NCBI GenBank assembly: GCA_041946865.1
Contig: JBHGBF010000047.1
Span: 1-26,110, forward strand
Reading direction: 5' to 3'
DNA length: 26,110 nt
Source of the DNA: RPQK01 sp041946865
GTDB taxonomy: Bacteria > Acidobacteriota > UBA6911 > RPQK01
Shown here: piece by piece, positions 7,252-15,377 of the stretch
Position numbering within the stretch: the first letter of the stretch is position 1
How the letters are laid out: the number at the start of each line of letters is the position of its first letter
Made by a program: the position numbers and the translations under genes
The notes under the pieces: generated by a model
What the model saw: only the letters and a program-made list of their open reading frames with translations
The model's database searches: none
What the model was told of the DNA's origin: nothing

Positions 7252-7848
7252 TTATCTGTTCCTGTTGTCCGGGCCATTGAGACGAGCAACTCTGGCTACC
7301 ACGAAGGCGAAGCTACTGAGGGGGATGGCCCGCCCTCCCCGGAGGGTGTCGAGCTGTTCTGAGCTAAGCCCGGTCTGCTCCCCGGCTGACAAGCCGACGG
7401 CCAGGTTCCGGTTTCCCACGAAATTCATCACTTCGGCCCTGCCGGTCCCGTTCTTTTTGACGAGGAACGCGCCCTGGCCGAGTCCGACGGGGCTCGTAAG
7501 TCCGCGACGGCTTTCTTTCCTTAGAAACAGGACCAACTCCTCGCCCACCCGGTACTGCGGCACCCCCGGGATACCCGGCCTGCCCGTTTCCGACCCACCC
7601 ACCTGGCGGAAGACGACCGTCTCTCCGTCCGCGACCCCTTTTATCGCCTTCTTCACGAGGAACCTGTATTCGACGATGGGAATGGACGCATTCTCGTCGA
7701 CGGTCTGCCGGCTCAAGCATTTTCCATGAAAGACCCGATCGGCCCGCTCCGTCATCTGAACGAGGTTCAGAGTCTTCACGCTGACTGCCAGGGTGGCCGG
7801 GCCAAAGAGAACGAGCGCGAGCAGCGCTAAACCAATTCTGTTCTTCAC
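7252..7848 (-). CDS. Secreted protein of unknown function paired with the matrixin
   Basis: This 198-aa protein has a signal peptide (about 1-21, LALLALVLFGPATLA). I know no named domain for it. Visible blocks are TERADRVFHGKCLS (about 33-46), YRFLVKKAIKG, TVVFRQVGG, YRVGEELVLFLRKES and GLTSPVGLGQGAFLVKK. The pattern suggests a secreted beta-rich domain. It starts at GTG 7848, with AAGGA about 11 bases upstream. Its TAA stop is immediately followed by the ATG of the metalloprotease, so the two are almost certainly co-translated. A chaperone, propeptide-like inhibitor or partner role is an inference from this arrangement only. Confidence 0.88.
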   Translation of the reverse strand: MKNRIGLALLALVLFGPATLAVSVKTLNLVQMTERADRVFHGKCLSRQTVDENASIPIVEYRFLVKKAIKGVADGETVVFRQVGGSETGRPGIPGVPQYRVGEELVLFLRKESRRGLTSPVGLGQGAFLVKKNGTGRAEVMNFVGNRNLAVGLSAGEQTGLSSEQLDTLRGGRAIPLSSFAFVVARVARLNGPDNRNR

Positions 7849-7885
7849 GTTTGCATCAGTCCTTTTTCTTGAAAAGTCTGGGATT

Positions 7886-7914
7886 ATTATACAGGAGGGA
7901 ACCGGGTGGCTCAG
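7886..7914 (-). promoter_or_regulatory. Putative promoter of the matrixin operon
   Basis: On the minus strand TATAAT (7891-7886) is an exact -10 consensus. CTGAGC (7914-7909), with the TGA core of a -35 box, lies 17 bases upstream. It is 37 bases before the GTG start at 7848, inside a 158-base divergent intergenic region. Confidence 0.45.
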
Positions 7915-7981
7915 GCGCCGAATTCCCGCTGTAGTCCATTAGACTGCTTCGCCCGGAATCTAGTTCGAAAGTTTCCTCCTC

Positions 7982-7990
7982 TGTTATCCT
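7982..7990 (+). promoter_or_regulatory. Possible extended -10 promoter for the glycosyltransferase operon
   Basis: TGT-TATCCT resembles the extended -10 pattern and ends 16 bases before the start codon at 8007. No clear -35 box is visible. If used, the leader would be about 10 bases and hold only the GGAGG site. Confidence 0.25.
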
Positions 7991-8006
7991 TTGGAACTTC
8001 GGAGGT

Positions 8007-10322
8007 ATGTTGCGACGACTCCTTCTCTGGCTCCTTTTCTTGCCGCTCCAGATTCTGCTGGCCCTTCTTTTCGTCGCCGTGGAGCTCGTCCGTCTTCCCA
8101 TCCACCCCTGGAAGCGCCGAACCAAGGTCAAGCTGCCGAGCCCCAAGACAGACCTGTGCTCTATCGTGATCGTGAACTGGAACGGCCGTCACCTGCTTGA
8201 AGAGAGCATGCGGGCCCTCTGCCGGGCCGTTCGCCACACGGGCAAACAGCACGAGATCCTGGTCGTCGACAATGGAAGCGAGGATGACAGCATCGCCTGG
8301 CTGAATCGTCACTATCCCGAGGTTCGGGTCCTGCCTCTGGACCGCAATTACGGCTTTGGCGAGGGGAACAACCGCGGGGTGAAGGCGGCGACGCATGACA
8401 TCGTGGTCCTCCTGAACAACGATATGATCGTCTCGGAGGACTTTCTTCAGCCTCTGACCGAGGCCTTCTCCGACCCAACCGTCTTCGCCGTGGCCGCCCA
8501 GGTCTTCTTTCCGGAAGGAAAGCGCCGGGAAGAGACCGGCAACACGCGCGCCTGGATGAAATGGGGCTACTTGCATCTGTCCCATGATCCGATCGAGGAC
8601 TGCCATTATTCACGCCGTTACCTTCCGGTGCTGTGGGCAGGCGGCGGAGCATCCGCATACGACCGCGCCAGGTTCCTCGCGTTGGGCGGGTTTTCCGATA
8701 TCTTCTCACCCTGTTACTTCGAGGACACCGACCTCAGCTACCGGGCCTGGCGGCGCGGCTGGAAGGTGCTGGTTGCCGCCCACAGCCAGGTGCTGCACAA
8801 ACACCGCAGCAGCAGTTCATCGCGTTTCGGGGCGGCCGACCTCCGCCGTCTGATTGAGCAACGACGGCTTTGGTACCTGTGGAAGAATTACCCGCTCGCC
8901 GACGTTCTCAGAAATCTGCTCTGGGTTCCACTCCATCTGACTGTCAAGGTGGGCGCGGGCGACTACGCAGGGGCGTTAAAGAAAGTCCCACGCGTGCTCA
9001 TTTCCAGGCTCGCCGAACCGCGGCATCAATTCGGACATCGGCGTGTTTTCCACTGGATTCGGCATCCTCTGTCGTATCTCAACTTCTTTTATCCGGATCG
9101 GGCGTTGGCCAGCAGGGGCTCGCGTCCGCGCCTGCGCATACTGGCGGTCAGCGCTTATCTGCCTCACCTCGGTTACCACGGAGGCGCCGGACGGGTGTTT
9201 CAGCTTCTCATCCGGGTGGCACTCAAGCACGATCTCAGCCTTCTGACTTTTGTCGAAACCGAGAGAGAATCGGAAGAGGTGGTCCAGATCGAACCGCACT
9301 GCAAGCGAGTCGAGACCGTGCTGAGACGCGCGTTCAAGTTCGTGTCGCCTTATCCTTACGAGCCGTTCGAAGAATTCAATACCGAGGAATTCCGGGCCCG
9401 ACTAGAGAAGATTCTGACTGAAGAGGATTTTGACATCATCCACTACGAGTGGACACAAATGGCTCAGTACGCGGACCTCGCGCCCCGGATTCCGAGTCTT
9501 CTGACGGAGATCGAGGTCAACTACGCCGCCCACCAGAGTCAGGCCCGCTATGAGAAAAACCCGATCCGCCGTTTCAAAAAGCTCTACAACACGCTTCAGA
9601 CGATTTACCGCGAGCTTGAAATGTGCCGGAAGGTGGACCGGGTCATTTGCGTGACGGACGTCGACAAGGATTTCCTGCGTGGATACCTCCCACCCGGGAA
9701 GTTGAGAGTGATCAACACCGGCGTGGACACTCAGTATTTTCGGCCGAGTGAACCGGGATTGATCGAGCCGAACAGCATCGTCTTCGTCGGCGCCTTTCGA
9801 CACCAGCCCAATATTGATGCGATGATGTACTTCTCGAGCGAAGTCTTCCCGCTGATTCTCCAGGAGATCCCGAGTGCCCGGCTCTACATTGTCGGATCAT
9901 CGCCACCCGAGGCAATACTCAAGCTCGAAGCGCATCCGCGCATCGAGGTGACCGGCTTCGTTCCCGATATTCGTGACTATTACCGGAAAGCCCAGGTGGT
10001 CGTGGTGCCGGTGAGGACAGGCGTCGGAATCCGGGGAAAAATCCTGGAAGGCTGGGCTGCCGGAAAGGCGATGGTCGCCACCCCCGTCGCTTGCCTTGGC
10101 ATTCGGGCCATCCATGGCGAAAATATCATGGTCGCCGATACGCCTCTGGATTTCGCGACCTGGACGGTGGCGCTCTTACGCAATCCCGACTTCTGTCTGA
10201 AGCTCGCCCGGGAAGGACGCCGGACTGCCGAGCGTTACTATGACTGGGGTCGCCTCGGGGAGCAGCTCGTAGCGACATACGAAGAGCTGACCGGGTATGC
10301 TTGCGAGAAAGGGCAAATATGA
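8007..10322 (+). CDS. Bifunctional GT2-GT4 fusion glycosyltransferase
   Basis: The 771-aa protein has an N-terminal hydrophobic helix (about 4-30), so it is probably tethered to the inner membrane. A GT-A family 2 domain spans about 50-290, with CSIVIVNWNG, VVDNGSEDDS (87-95), the metal/nucleotide motif LLNNDM (135-140) and FEDTDLSYRAWRRGWK (238-253). A GT-B family 4 domain spans about 376-765, with HGGAGRVFQLL (391-401), VINTGVDTQYF, IVFVGAFRHQPNIDAM and VVPVRTGVGIRGKILEGWAAGKAMVATP in the donor-binding half. It may therefore add two sugars in sequence to a lipid-linked or cell-surface glycan. GGAGG lies just 1 base before ATG 8007; TTG at 8010 would give 4 bases and is an alternative start. 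Its stop overlaps the next gene by ATGA. Confidence 0.93.
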   Translation: MLRRLLLWLLFLPLQILLALLFVAVELVRLPIHPWKRRTKVKLPSPKTDLCSIVIVNWNGRHLLEESMRALCRAVRHTGKQHEILVVDNGSEDDSIAWLNRHYPEVRVLPLDRNYGFGEGNNRGVKAATHDIVVLLNNDMIVSEDFLQPLTEAFSDPTVFAVAAQVFFPEGKRREETGNTRAWMKWGYLHLSHDPIEDCHYSRRYLPVLWAGGGASAYDRARFLALGGFSDIFSPCYFEDTDLSYRAWRRGWKVLVAAHSQVLHKHRSSSSSRFGAADLRRLIEQRRLWYLWKNYPLADVLRNLLWVPLHLTVKVGAGDYAGALKKVPRVLISRLAEPRHQFGHRRVFHWIRHPLSYLNFFYPDRALASRGSRPRLRILAVSAYLPHLGYHGGAGRVFQLLIRVALKHDLSLLTFVETERESEEVVQIEPHCKRVETVLRRAFKFVSPYPYEPFEEFNTEEFRARLEKILTEEDFDIIHYEWTQMAQYADLAPRIPSLLTEIEVNYAAHQSQARYEKNPIRRFKKLYNTLQTIYRELEMCRKVDRVICVTDVDKDFLRGYLPPGKLRVINTGVDTQYFRPSEPGLIEPNSIVFVGAFRHQPNIDAMMYFSSEVFPLILQEIPSARLYIVGSSPPEAILKLEAHPRIEVTGFVPDIRDYYRKAQVVVVPVRTGVGIRGKILEGWAAGKAMVATPVACLGIRAIHGENIMVADTPLDFATWTVALLRNPDFCLKLAREGRRTAERYYDWGRLGEQLVATYEELTGYACEKGQI

Positions 10323-12445
10323 GCGGTAAGCGGTTCTTACTGGTTCAGTCGTGTCACTTGCCCCGCTTTTTCTTTGTGGCGCAGAAGCTTCGTAACCAGT
10401 TCCCTGACGCCTGCTTCGATGCGCTGATGACGGATCATCCGCACGCCCGCTTCTATGCGAATCTGTTTCCGCTTTTCGAAAACGTCTTTTTCGGACAGGA
10501 AGCCACGCCCCCGGGGCGATACGACGCGGTCGTCCTGCCACTGCTGAGTCGCGGTTATCGCCACATCAAAAAGCTGGCGCGTGGTCAAGGCCCGCTCGTG
10601 CGGGTGGATTTTTCCGGTAACGTAAGGCCGCTCGGGCGCCTGCGCACTCTGTCCTCGTCTGTTTACGTGAGCGACAAGCCGACCGCCGATTTTGTGTCTT
10701 ACCTCGACAAGTTTCCCCACCGGGTAAGGCCGGAGCGGGTGCTGCTCATCGAGAGTTGTCACGAGTCACTGGTGGAGAAGTGCCGGAAAGAGCTGGTTCA
10801 GGTTCTGCGGGAAGGCGCAGAAGTGACCCGGGTGCGCAGAGCGCCGGTGCTTAGGCTACTGCGCCGGTTCAAAGGCCAGGAATTCGACACGGCCTGCGTT
10901 TTCTTCTCAGGGGAAAAGGGCTTTCTGGGGCTGAAGCTCCTGCCCTTCCTGCTCCGGATTCGCCGGATTGTCGTCATCAACGAGAACCGGAATTTCTTTG
11001 AAGCCTCCGGCATGAGCCTGGCCCGTTTTCTTTACAAGAGGATCCGCTACGGGACCAGACTTCCCTCCCCGCTTCCGCCGCGGATCGTACTGTTCCAAAC
11101 GGAGACTGTCAGTTATCTCCGGCACGCAGCGGGCCGGCTGAAGCAGCGCCGCCTCTTTCCGAATTCGGAGCTGATCGTCGTGTGCCGGCCGGAGGACCGC
11201 GCCGAGAGCGAAGCGATTCCGGAGGTCAATCGGGTGTTGTGCTATCCGAAAAGAACACTCTGGCAGTATTACCGGTTCTGGAGGAAACTCGATCGATTAC
11301 AGCCGGATCTGGCCTGCGGGATCTTTTCGGGCCGTTCGGTCCACCGCTGGGAGAAACTGCTTTTCTTCTGTCTGCCCGCGCCTCAGCACCTCGCCTTTAA
11401 CGCCCGACTGGATTGCTATCAGGTCTCGATCACACGCCTTTTCTGGATGTTTCGCAGCGAGCCGCTGGTCTTCGACGAGCAACTGATGGCGCTCGCGTCG
11501 ATGGAGAATTACATTCTCCTTCTCCATACCGGCGATGACCGCAAGATGCTGAAGGCAATCGCGTCATTGCGGAACCCACGTGTCGCCCGTCCCGCGCCGA
11601 TCGCGGTCTTCTGCCGGCAGGACAAGAGAAGTGTCTTCCAGGGAGTCCAGGGCGTTAAAGCTGTCTATACGTATCAGCCCGGTAAACGATGGGAGGGGCT
11701 CCGGGCGCTGCTTCGATTGCGCAAGCTCCGTATCGATGTCCTGGCCGCAGTGCTAACGGGCGAGCCGTTCGCCCGCCTCTTCAAGTTGCTCTTCATGCTC
11801 CTGCCGGCCCGGCACCGCCTCGTTTTCAATGCGGATTTCGACTGCTTTTATCTGAACCGGATGAACCCGCTGAGCGTGGTCCCGTTCTTCCGCGGCGTTT
11901 ACAAGTCCCGGCGCTGCATTCTGCTTATCCAGACAGCCGATGATGCCGCCGCGCTGCGGGCCCTCGCCAAGGCGCGAGATCCACGGGTAACGAAGCCGGC
12001 GCCGTTCATCGTCTTCTGCCGTGAGGACAAGAAAGAGCTGTTTGCCAAGGCGCCCGGCGTCGAAGATGTGATCACGTATCAGCCGGAAAGGCGCTTGAAT
12101 GCCCTGCGCATCCTGATCCGACTTTTCAAACTGGACATTGAGGTCGTGACGGCCCTGTTTACAGGCGAATCGATCTTTCATCTGCAAAAGCTGCTGTTTT
12201 TCATTCTTCCCGCCCGTCATCGTCTCGTCTTTAACCACAATCTCGACTGTTACTACCTGAACCGCACTACGCTCTGGACTCTTTTCAGGTCAGAAGAGAG
12301 GCTCGGAGAGCTGTCCTCTTCCCTGCTCCTGGCGAGGCTGTTAGGGAAAACGCTGCTCTTCTTGCCCAGGTTTTTCTTTCTGGTGATCTGGGTCACCGGG
12401 CAGAAGCTGAAGCGCGCGTATATTCTGGCGACAGAAGTAAGGTAG
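10319..12445 (+). CDS. Large five-repeat protein, possibly related to GT9-type glycosyltransferase N-domains
   Basis: The 708-aa protein is built from five diverged tandem units, beginning near residues 5, 138, 255, 397 and 531. Each opens with a strand-helix pattern such as RCILLIQTADDAAALRAL or NYILLLHTGDDRKMLKAI. Later units continue with a CRxDK-type strand, a VYTYQP-type strand and a FTGE segment. Then come a hydrophobic KLLFFILPARHRLVFN block and LDCYYLNR. Units 4 and 5 are the most alike, unit 1 the least. The Rossmann-like opening recalls GT-B N-domains of the heptosyltransferase (GT9) family, but I see no sugar-nucleotide C-domain. A hydrophobic helix lies at about 669-692. ATG 10319 has AAGGG 5 bases upstream and overlaps the previous stop (ATGA). 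A surface-glycan role comes from its partner only. Confidence 0.85.
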   Translation: MSGKRFLLVQSCHLPRFFFVAQKLRNQFPDACFDALMTDHPHARFYANLFPLFENVFFGQEATPPGRYDAVVLPLLSRGYRHIKKLARGQGPLVRVDFSGNVRPLGRLRTLSSSVYVSDKPTADFVSYLDKFPHRVRPERVLLIESCHESLVEKCRKELVQVLREGAEVTRVRRAPVLRLLRRFKGQEFDTACVFFSGEKGFLGLKLLPFLLRIRRIVVINENRNFFEASGMSLARFLYKRIRYGTRLPSPLPPRIVLFQTETVSYLRHAAGRLKQRRLFPNSELIVVCRPEDRAESEAIPEVNRVLCYPKRTLWQYYRFWRKLDRLQPDLACGIFSGRSVHRWEKLLFFCLPAPQHLAFNARLDCYQVSITRLFWMFRSEPLVFDEQLMALASMENYILLLHTGDDRKMLKAIASLRNPRVARPAPIAVFCRQDKRSVFQGVQGVKAVYTYQPGKRWEGLRALLRLRKLRIDVLAAVLTGEPFARLFKLLFMLLPARHRLVFNADFDCFYLNRMNPLSVVPFFRGVYKSRRCILLIQTADDAAALRALAKARDPRVTKPAPFIVFCREDKKELFAKAPGVEDVITYQPERRLNALRILIRLFKLDIEVVTALFTGESIFHLQKLLFFILPARHRLVFNHNLDCYYLNRTTLWTLFRSEERLGELSSSLLLARLLGKTLLFLPRFFFLVIWVTGQKLKRAYILATEVR

Positions 12446-12460
12446 CGTTTCCTCAGTGTG

Positions 12461-12508
12461 CCGGGGCGGGAGCATTAGCAACAGGGCCCCATACTTGTCC
12501 CGCCCCGG
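12461..12508. terminator. Inverted repeat after the glycosyltransferase operon
   Basis: CCGGGGCGGGA at 12461-12471 is the exact reverse complement of TCCCGCCCCGG at 12498-12508, with a 26-base loop. It begins 15 bases after the operon stop. The strong stem fits a transcript-end hairpin, but no U-run follows, so termination is not certain. Confidence 0.4.
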
Positions 12509-12512
12509 TCTA

Positions 12513-12639
12513 CCGTGCCGCGGATCAGCGTGCCGCGGATCGGCGCGGATAACCGCGGATCAACGCGGATTACGGCGGAGCGGATCGGCGTGCCGCGAAT
12601 TGCCCCGGAGCGGCGCGGATTACCGCGGAGCGCGGATAG
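12513..12639. repeat. Degenerate tandem repeat of CGCGGAT units
   Basis: About ten imperfect copies of a CGCGGATYA / GTGCCGCGGAT motif fill the gap between the glycan operon and the M14 peptidase stop codon. The 17-mer at 12534-12550 recurs exactly, on the opposite strand, at 22726-22742. The open frame through this stretch is low-complexity and is not a credible gene. Confidence 0.8.
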
Positions 12640-15303
12640 CTAGTCGCTGCTGGCCGGGGCGGGCTCGCGAAGGCCGCCGAGGTAGATCGAATTGAAGAGC
12701 AGCTTGAAAGTCCCGTGAGGCTGTCCTCGGAAATGCGCCGGGAAGCCTAGCAGGACGACTTCACCCTGGCCCAGCCGGGCCCGGCCGACCGCCGCTTTGC
12801 CGCGCAGCTGTTCTTCCCCCCGCATCCAGCCGCTCATCAAGAGCTCCGAGTCGGCATAGTGCGCCACGCTCGTCAGCTGAGTCGGGTCGCCGGCGCCCGG
12901 CACAGGTTCAAAGGCCTGGCTCTTGACGAAGCAGGCGGCGACTTCGCGGTCCATTCCCCATCCGATCGGGTCCAGGGGGTCGACTTCCAGCCGGACCAGC
13001 GACCCCGGGCAGGAAAAGACTGATTCAGAGAGGTTCCGTACCGCATTCCGCAAGGGGAGGCCAAAATAATCAAGCGGCACCTGGCAGGTCGCGTCGGAAG
13101 CGATCAGCACGCCTCCCCTGATCACGAACTCCTTCAAATTCTGGAGACCTTGGGCTCCGATGCCTTGCGCGAACTGAGGAGGCACGACACTCGGAGACTC
13201 GCCCTCGATCAGCTTCTTGCCTGCTTCGCTCGGAATGATGATCACATCGAACCGGCTGTGCAGATTGCCCTCGCGGACCGATTCCTCACGAATGCTGGTG
13301 TAAGAGAATTCGAATCGTTCGAGCAGCCAGCGGATCCACCCTTCATCCTGGTTCGCGGCCGACGACTTATAAACAGCGAGCCGCGGACGGACCAGGCGTT
13401 CGGTTCTCACGGCGGGCAGGGAATCGCTTCCCCGCAAAGGAATCCGCAATTCGGCGGCAAGCTTGTGGATTAATTCGCCCGAGTCGCCGCTGACCAGGAA
13501 GCTTCCGGCCGGCAGGCCGGCTCCCGAGAGCTGGATTCCCTCCGGAAGGACCTCGACGCTCAGTCCCGCCTTAAGCAGGCGGTTGACCAGAGTAAATGAC
13601 GTGTTCCAGCGGCGGTCGACCAGGTAATAGCGGAAGGTCTGGAAGTCCTCGACTTCCGGCAGTTGAACCTCCTCGACCCGGCGAGTAGCGACGTTTAAGG
13701 GACCCTGCACCTTGGCAACTTTCACACCCATCTGCATCGGCAGAGTCCAGCCGGTCATGTCGTAAGGTTGGACGTTCCCGCCTGAGGCCTGCTTTTCTGG
13801 GTACTTCTGAGGCTCCATGAGGTCCACCAGGTACGGACGGAAAGCCTGCGCGGTGCGAATGATGTAGGTGCCCCTGGAAAACTGCTGGCCCCCGGCCTCA
13901 AACGCGACATCTGCCTGCTCGACCTCCAGTCCGCCAAGCTTGAGAACTTCGACCATGCCGACCGCCGCCGAGGGGTCATGCTGGCCCTCAATCCCGATCA
14001 CGTAGGCCGAAGGCGACTGGCGCTTGCCCTGCTCGATGGCGTCGCGCCCCATCTGGTAGATGTTGTACAGGAAACGGTCGTGCTGCCTGGCCGCTATGTC
14101 GAGGACGGCCAGGGAGGCGGTCAACATGTAATCGACCGCATCCGAGAGCTTCCACTCGCCGCCCAGCCAGGGGTTCGGGTTATCGGGACTGGCGACAAGC
14201 GCCGGCAGACCGTTCTTAAACTTCCGGGGGAGACTCGCGGGTCGGTACCGATACGGGGTGGCGTAACCATAAAGCGCAGTTTCCGCCAGAATCCCGATCA
14301 TGTTGTGGAAACAGGGCGTAGTACGCATCCCGCCGTTCCACCAGGCGTCGAACTCCATGCGGCTGACGACACCGGTTTTCCCTTCCGCCTTGAATCGTGC
14401 GGCCATTGCATGCCCGACCGCGTCTATGCTATCGAGGACGGAGGCGGGAATGTTGGGATTCACTGGGGAGGTAAAGGGCGGGATGAAGACGCGCGCCGGG
14501 AAGGGAGGCGTCTGATGGTGGTTGAGGACAATCTGCGGAAACCATTTCTGGTAGAGCAGGAGGCTGGCGTTACGCGTTTCCGGCTGAGTCATCATGTACC
14601 AGTCGCGGTTGTTGTCGTGCCCGGCGTATTTGTGGTAGAGCTCCGGCAAAGGGCTCGTTTCGTACCTGGTCCCCAGGTTCCGCTTGTACCAACGGACAAC
14701 CAGATCCAGCCCATCAGGGTTGAGCACGGGGACCTGTAGCAGGATCACCTTGCTGCGGATCGCCTTCATTGCTGGGCTTTCGTCCGTGGCCAGCCGATAA
14801 GCCAGCTCCGGAGAATGCTGCGCGTGGCCGACTTCGTTGGCGTGCAGCCCGCCGTCGATCCAGACGATGGCCTTGCCGGTTCGAGCCAGTCCCCGCGCCT
14901 CCGGCTCACTGACCCGGGCCCGTGCCAGTTTCTCCGAAATCTCGCGGTACTTTTCCAACCGGGCCAGGTTTTCTTCAGAACTGATCACCGCCAGGATCAT
15001 GCGCCTGCCCTCGCAGGTTGGTCCGATGTCGAAGACCTGCACACGTTCTGAAGCCTGGTCCAGCTTGCGGTAGTACGCCACCATCTGATCGAAGTCAGCC
15101 AAACGGTAATCCGCGCCCGGCTTGAAGCCGAAGACGTCTTCCGGGCGAGGAACGCCCCTCCGGGTCCGGTTCCCGGCCTCGGTGACGGACACTGGTCGCG
15201 GCGCCGGGCGATTAGTCGAAGCCGGTCCGACCGACAACTGAAGGAAGAAGTTAACGGTAAGTAAGAAAGCAAATCGTTTTAGATGTAAGCGCATCATACA
15301 CAT
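12640..15303 (-). CDS. Secreted M14-family zinc carboxypeptidase
   Basis: The 887-aa protein has an N-terminal signal peptide (about 5-26). The M14 domain runs from about 60 to 400. H154 and E157 form the HxxE zinc pair in WIDGGLHANE, and NHHQ at 261-264 carries the third ligand. NNRDW at 231-235 holds the substrate-binding Asn-Arg, and ILAETALYG near 338-346 has the probable catalytic Glu. The long C-terminal part (about 470-880) includes a class-I amidotransferase-like or ThuA-like fold (LKEFVIRGGVLIASDATC, then GEVVLLGFPAHFRGQPHG), as in large bacterial M14 proteins. It probably degrades peptides in the periplasm or outside. The ATG at 15303 has AGGCGG 6 bases upstream; further in-frame ATGs follow at once. 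It is divergent from the MerR/TPR gene. Confidence 0.92.
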   Translation of the reverse strand: MCMMRLHLKRFAFLLTVNFFLQLSVGPASTNRPAPRPVSVTEAGNRTRRGVPRPEDVFGFKPGADYRLADFDQMVAYYRKLDQASERVQVFDIGPTCEGRRMILAVISSEENLARLEKYREISEKLARARVSEPEARGLARTGKAIVWIDGGLHANEVGHAQHSPELAYRLATDESPAMKAIRSKVILLQVPVLNPDGLDLVVRWYKRNLGTRYETSPLPELYHKYAGHDNNRDWYMMTQPETRNASLLLYQKWFPQIVLNHHQTPPFPARVFIPPFTSPVNPNIPASVLDSIDAVGHAMAARFKAEGKTGVVSRMEFDAWWNGGMRTTPCFHNMIGILAETALYGYATPYRYRPASLPRKFKNGLPALVASPDNPNPWLGGEWKLSDAVDYMLTASLAVLDIAARQHDRFLYNIYQMGRDAIEQGKRQSPSAYVIGIEGQHDPSAAVGMVEVLKLGGLEVEQADVAFEAGGQQFSRGTYIIRTAQAFRPYLVDLMEPQKYPEKQASGGNVQPYDMTGWTLPMQMGVKVAKVQGPLNVATRRVEEVQLPEVEDFQTFRYYLVDRRWNTSFTLVNRLLKAGLSVEVLPEGIQLSGAGLPAGSFLVSGDSGELIHKLAAELRIPLRGSDSLPAVRTERLVRPRLAVYKSSAANQDEGWIRWLLERFEFSYTSIREESVREGNLHSRFDVIIIPSEAGKKLIEGESPSVVPPQFAQGIGAQGLQNLKEFVIRGGVLIASDATCQVPLDYFGLPLRNAVRNLSESVFSCPGSLVRLEVDPLDPIGWGMDREVAACFVKSQAFEPVPGAGDPTQLTSVAHYADSELLMSGWMRGEEQLRGKAAVGRARLGQGEVVLLGFPAHFRGQPHGTFKLLFNSIYLGGLREPAPASSD

Positions 15304-15336
15304 CAAGATCCGCCTGAGGAACTCGTCTGACGGGCG

Positions 15337-15345
15337 TGCTATACT
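15337..15345 (+). promoter_or_regulatory. Extended -10 promoter for the MerR/TPR gene
   Basis: TGC-TATACT is a strong extended -10 element in the 74-base divergent gap. The expected start of transcription near 15352 leaves about 26 bases of leader before the TTG codon. No -35 box is needed for this promoter type, and none is clear. Confidence 0.5.
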
Positions 15346-15377
15346 AGCACACGAGGCAAAAAAAGATTAAAAAGAAG

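Noticed and set aside
12456..12695. A 79-aa plus-strand frame rich in Arg, Gly, Ser and Cys.
   Set aside because: It is translation of the inverted repeat and the CGCGGAT array; the low complexity comes from the DNA repeat.
13978..14739. A 253-aa plus-strand frame inside the M14 peptidase gene.
   Set aside because: It is antisense to the catalytic M14 domain with intact motifs and has no independent support.
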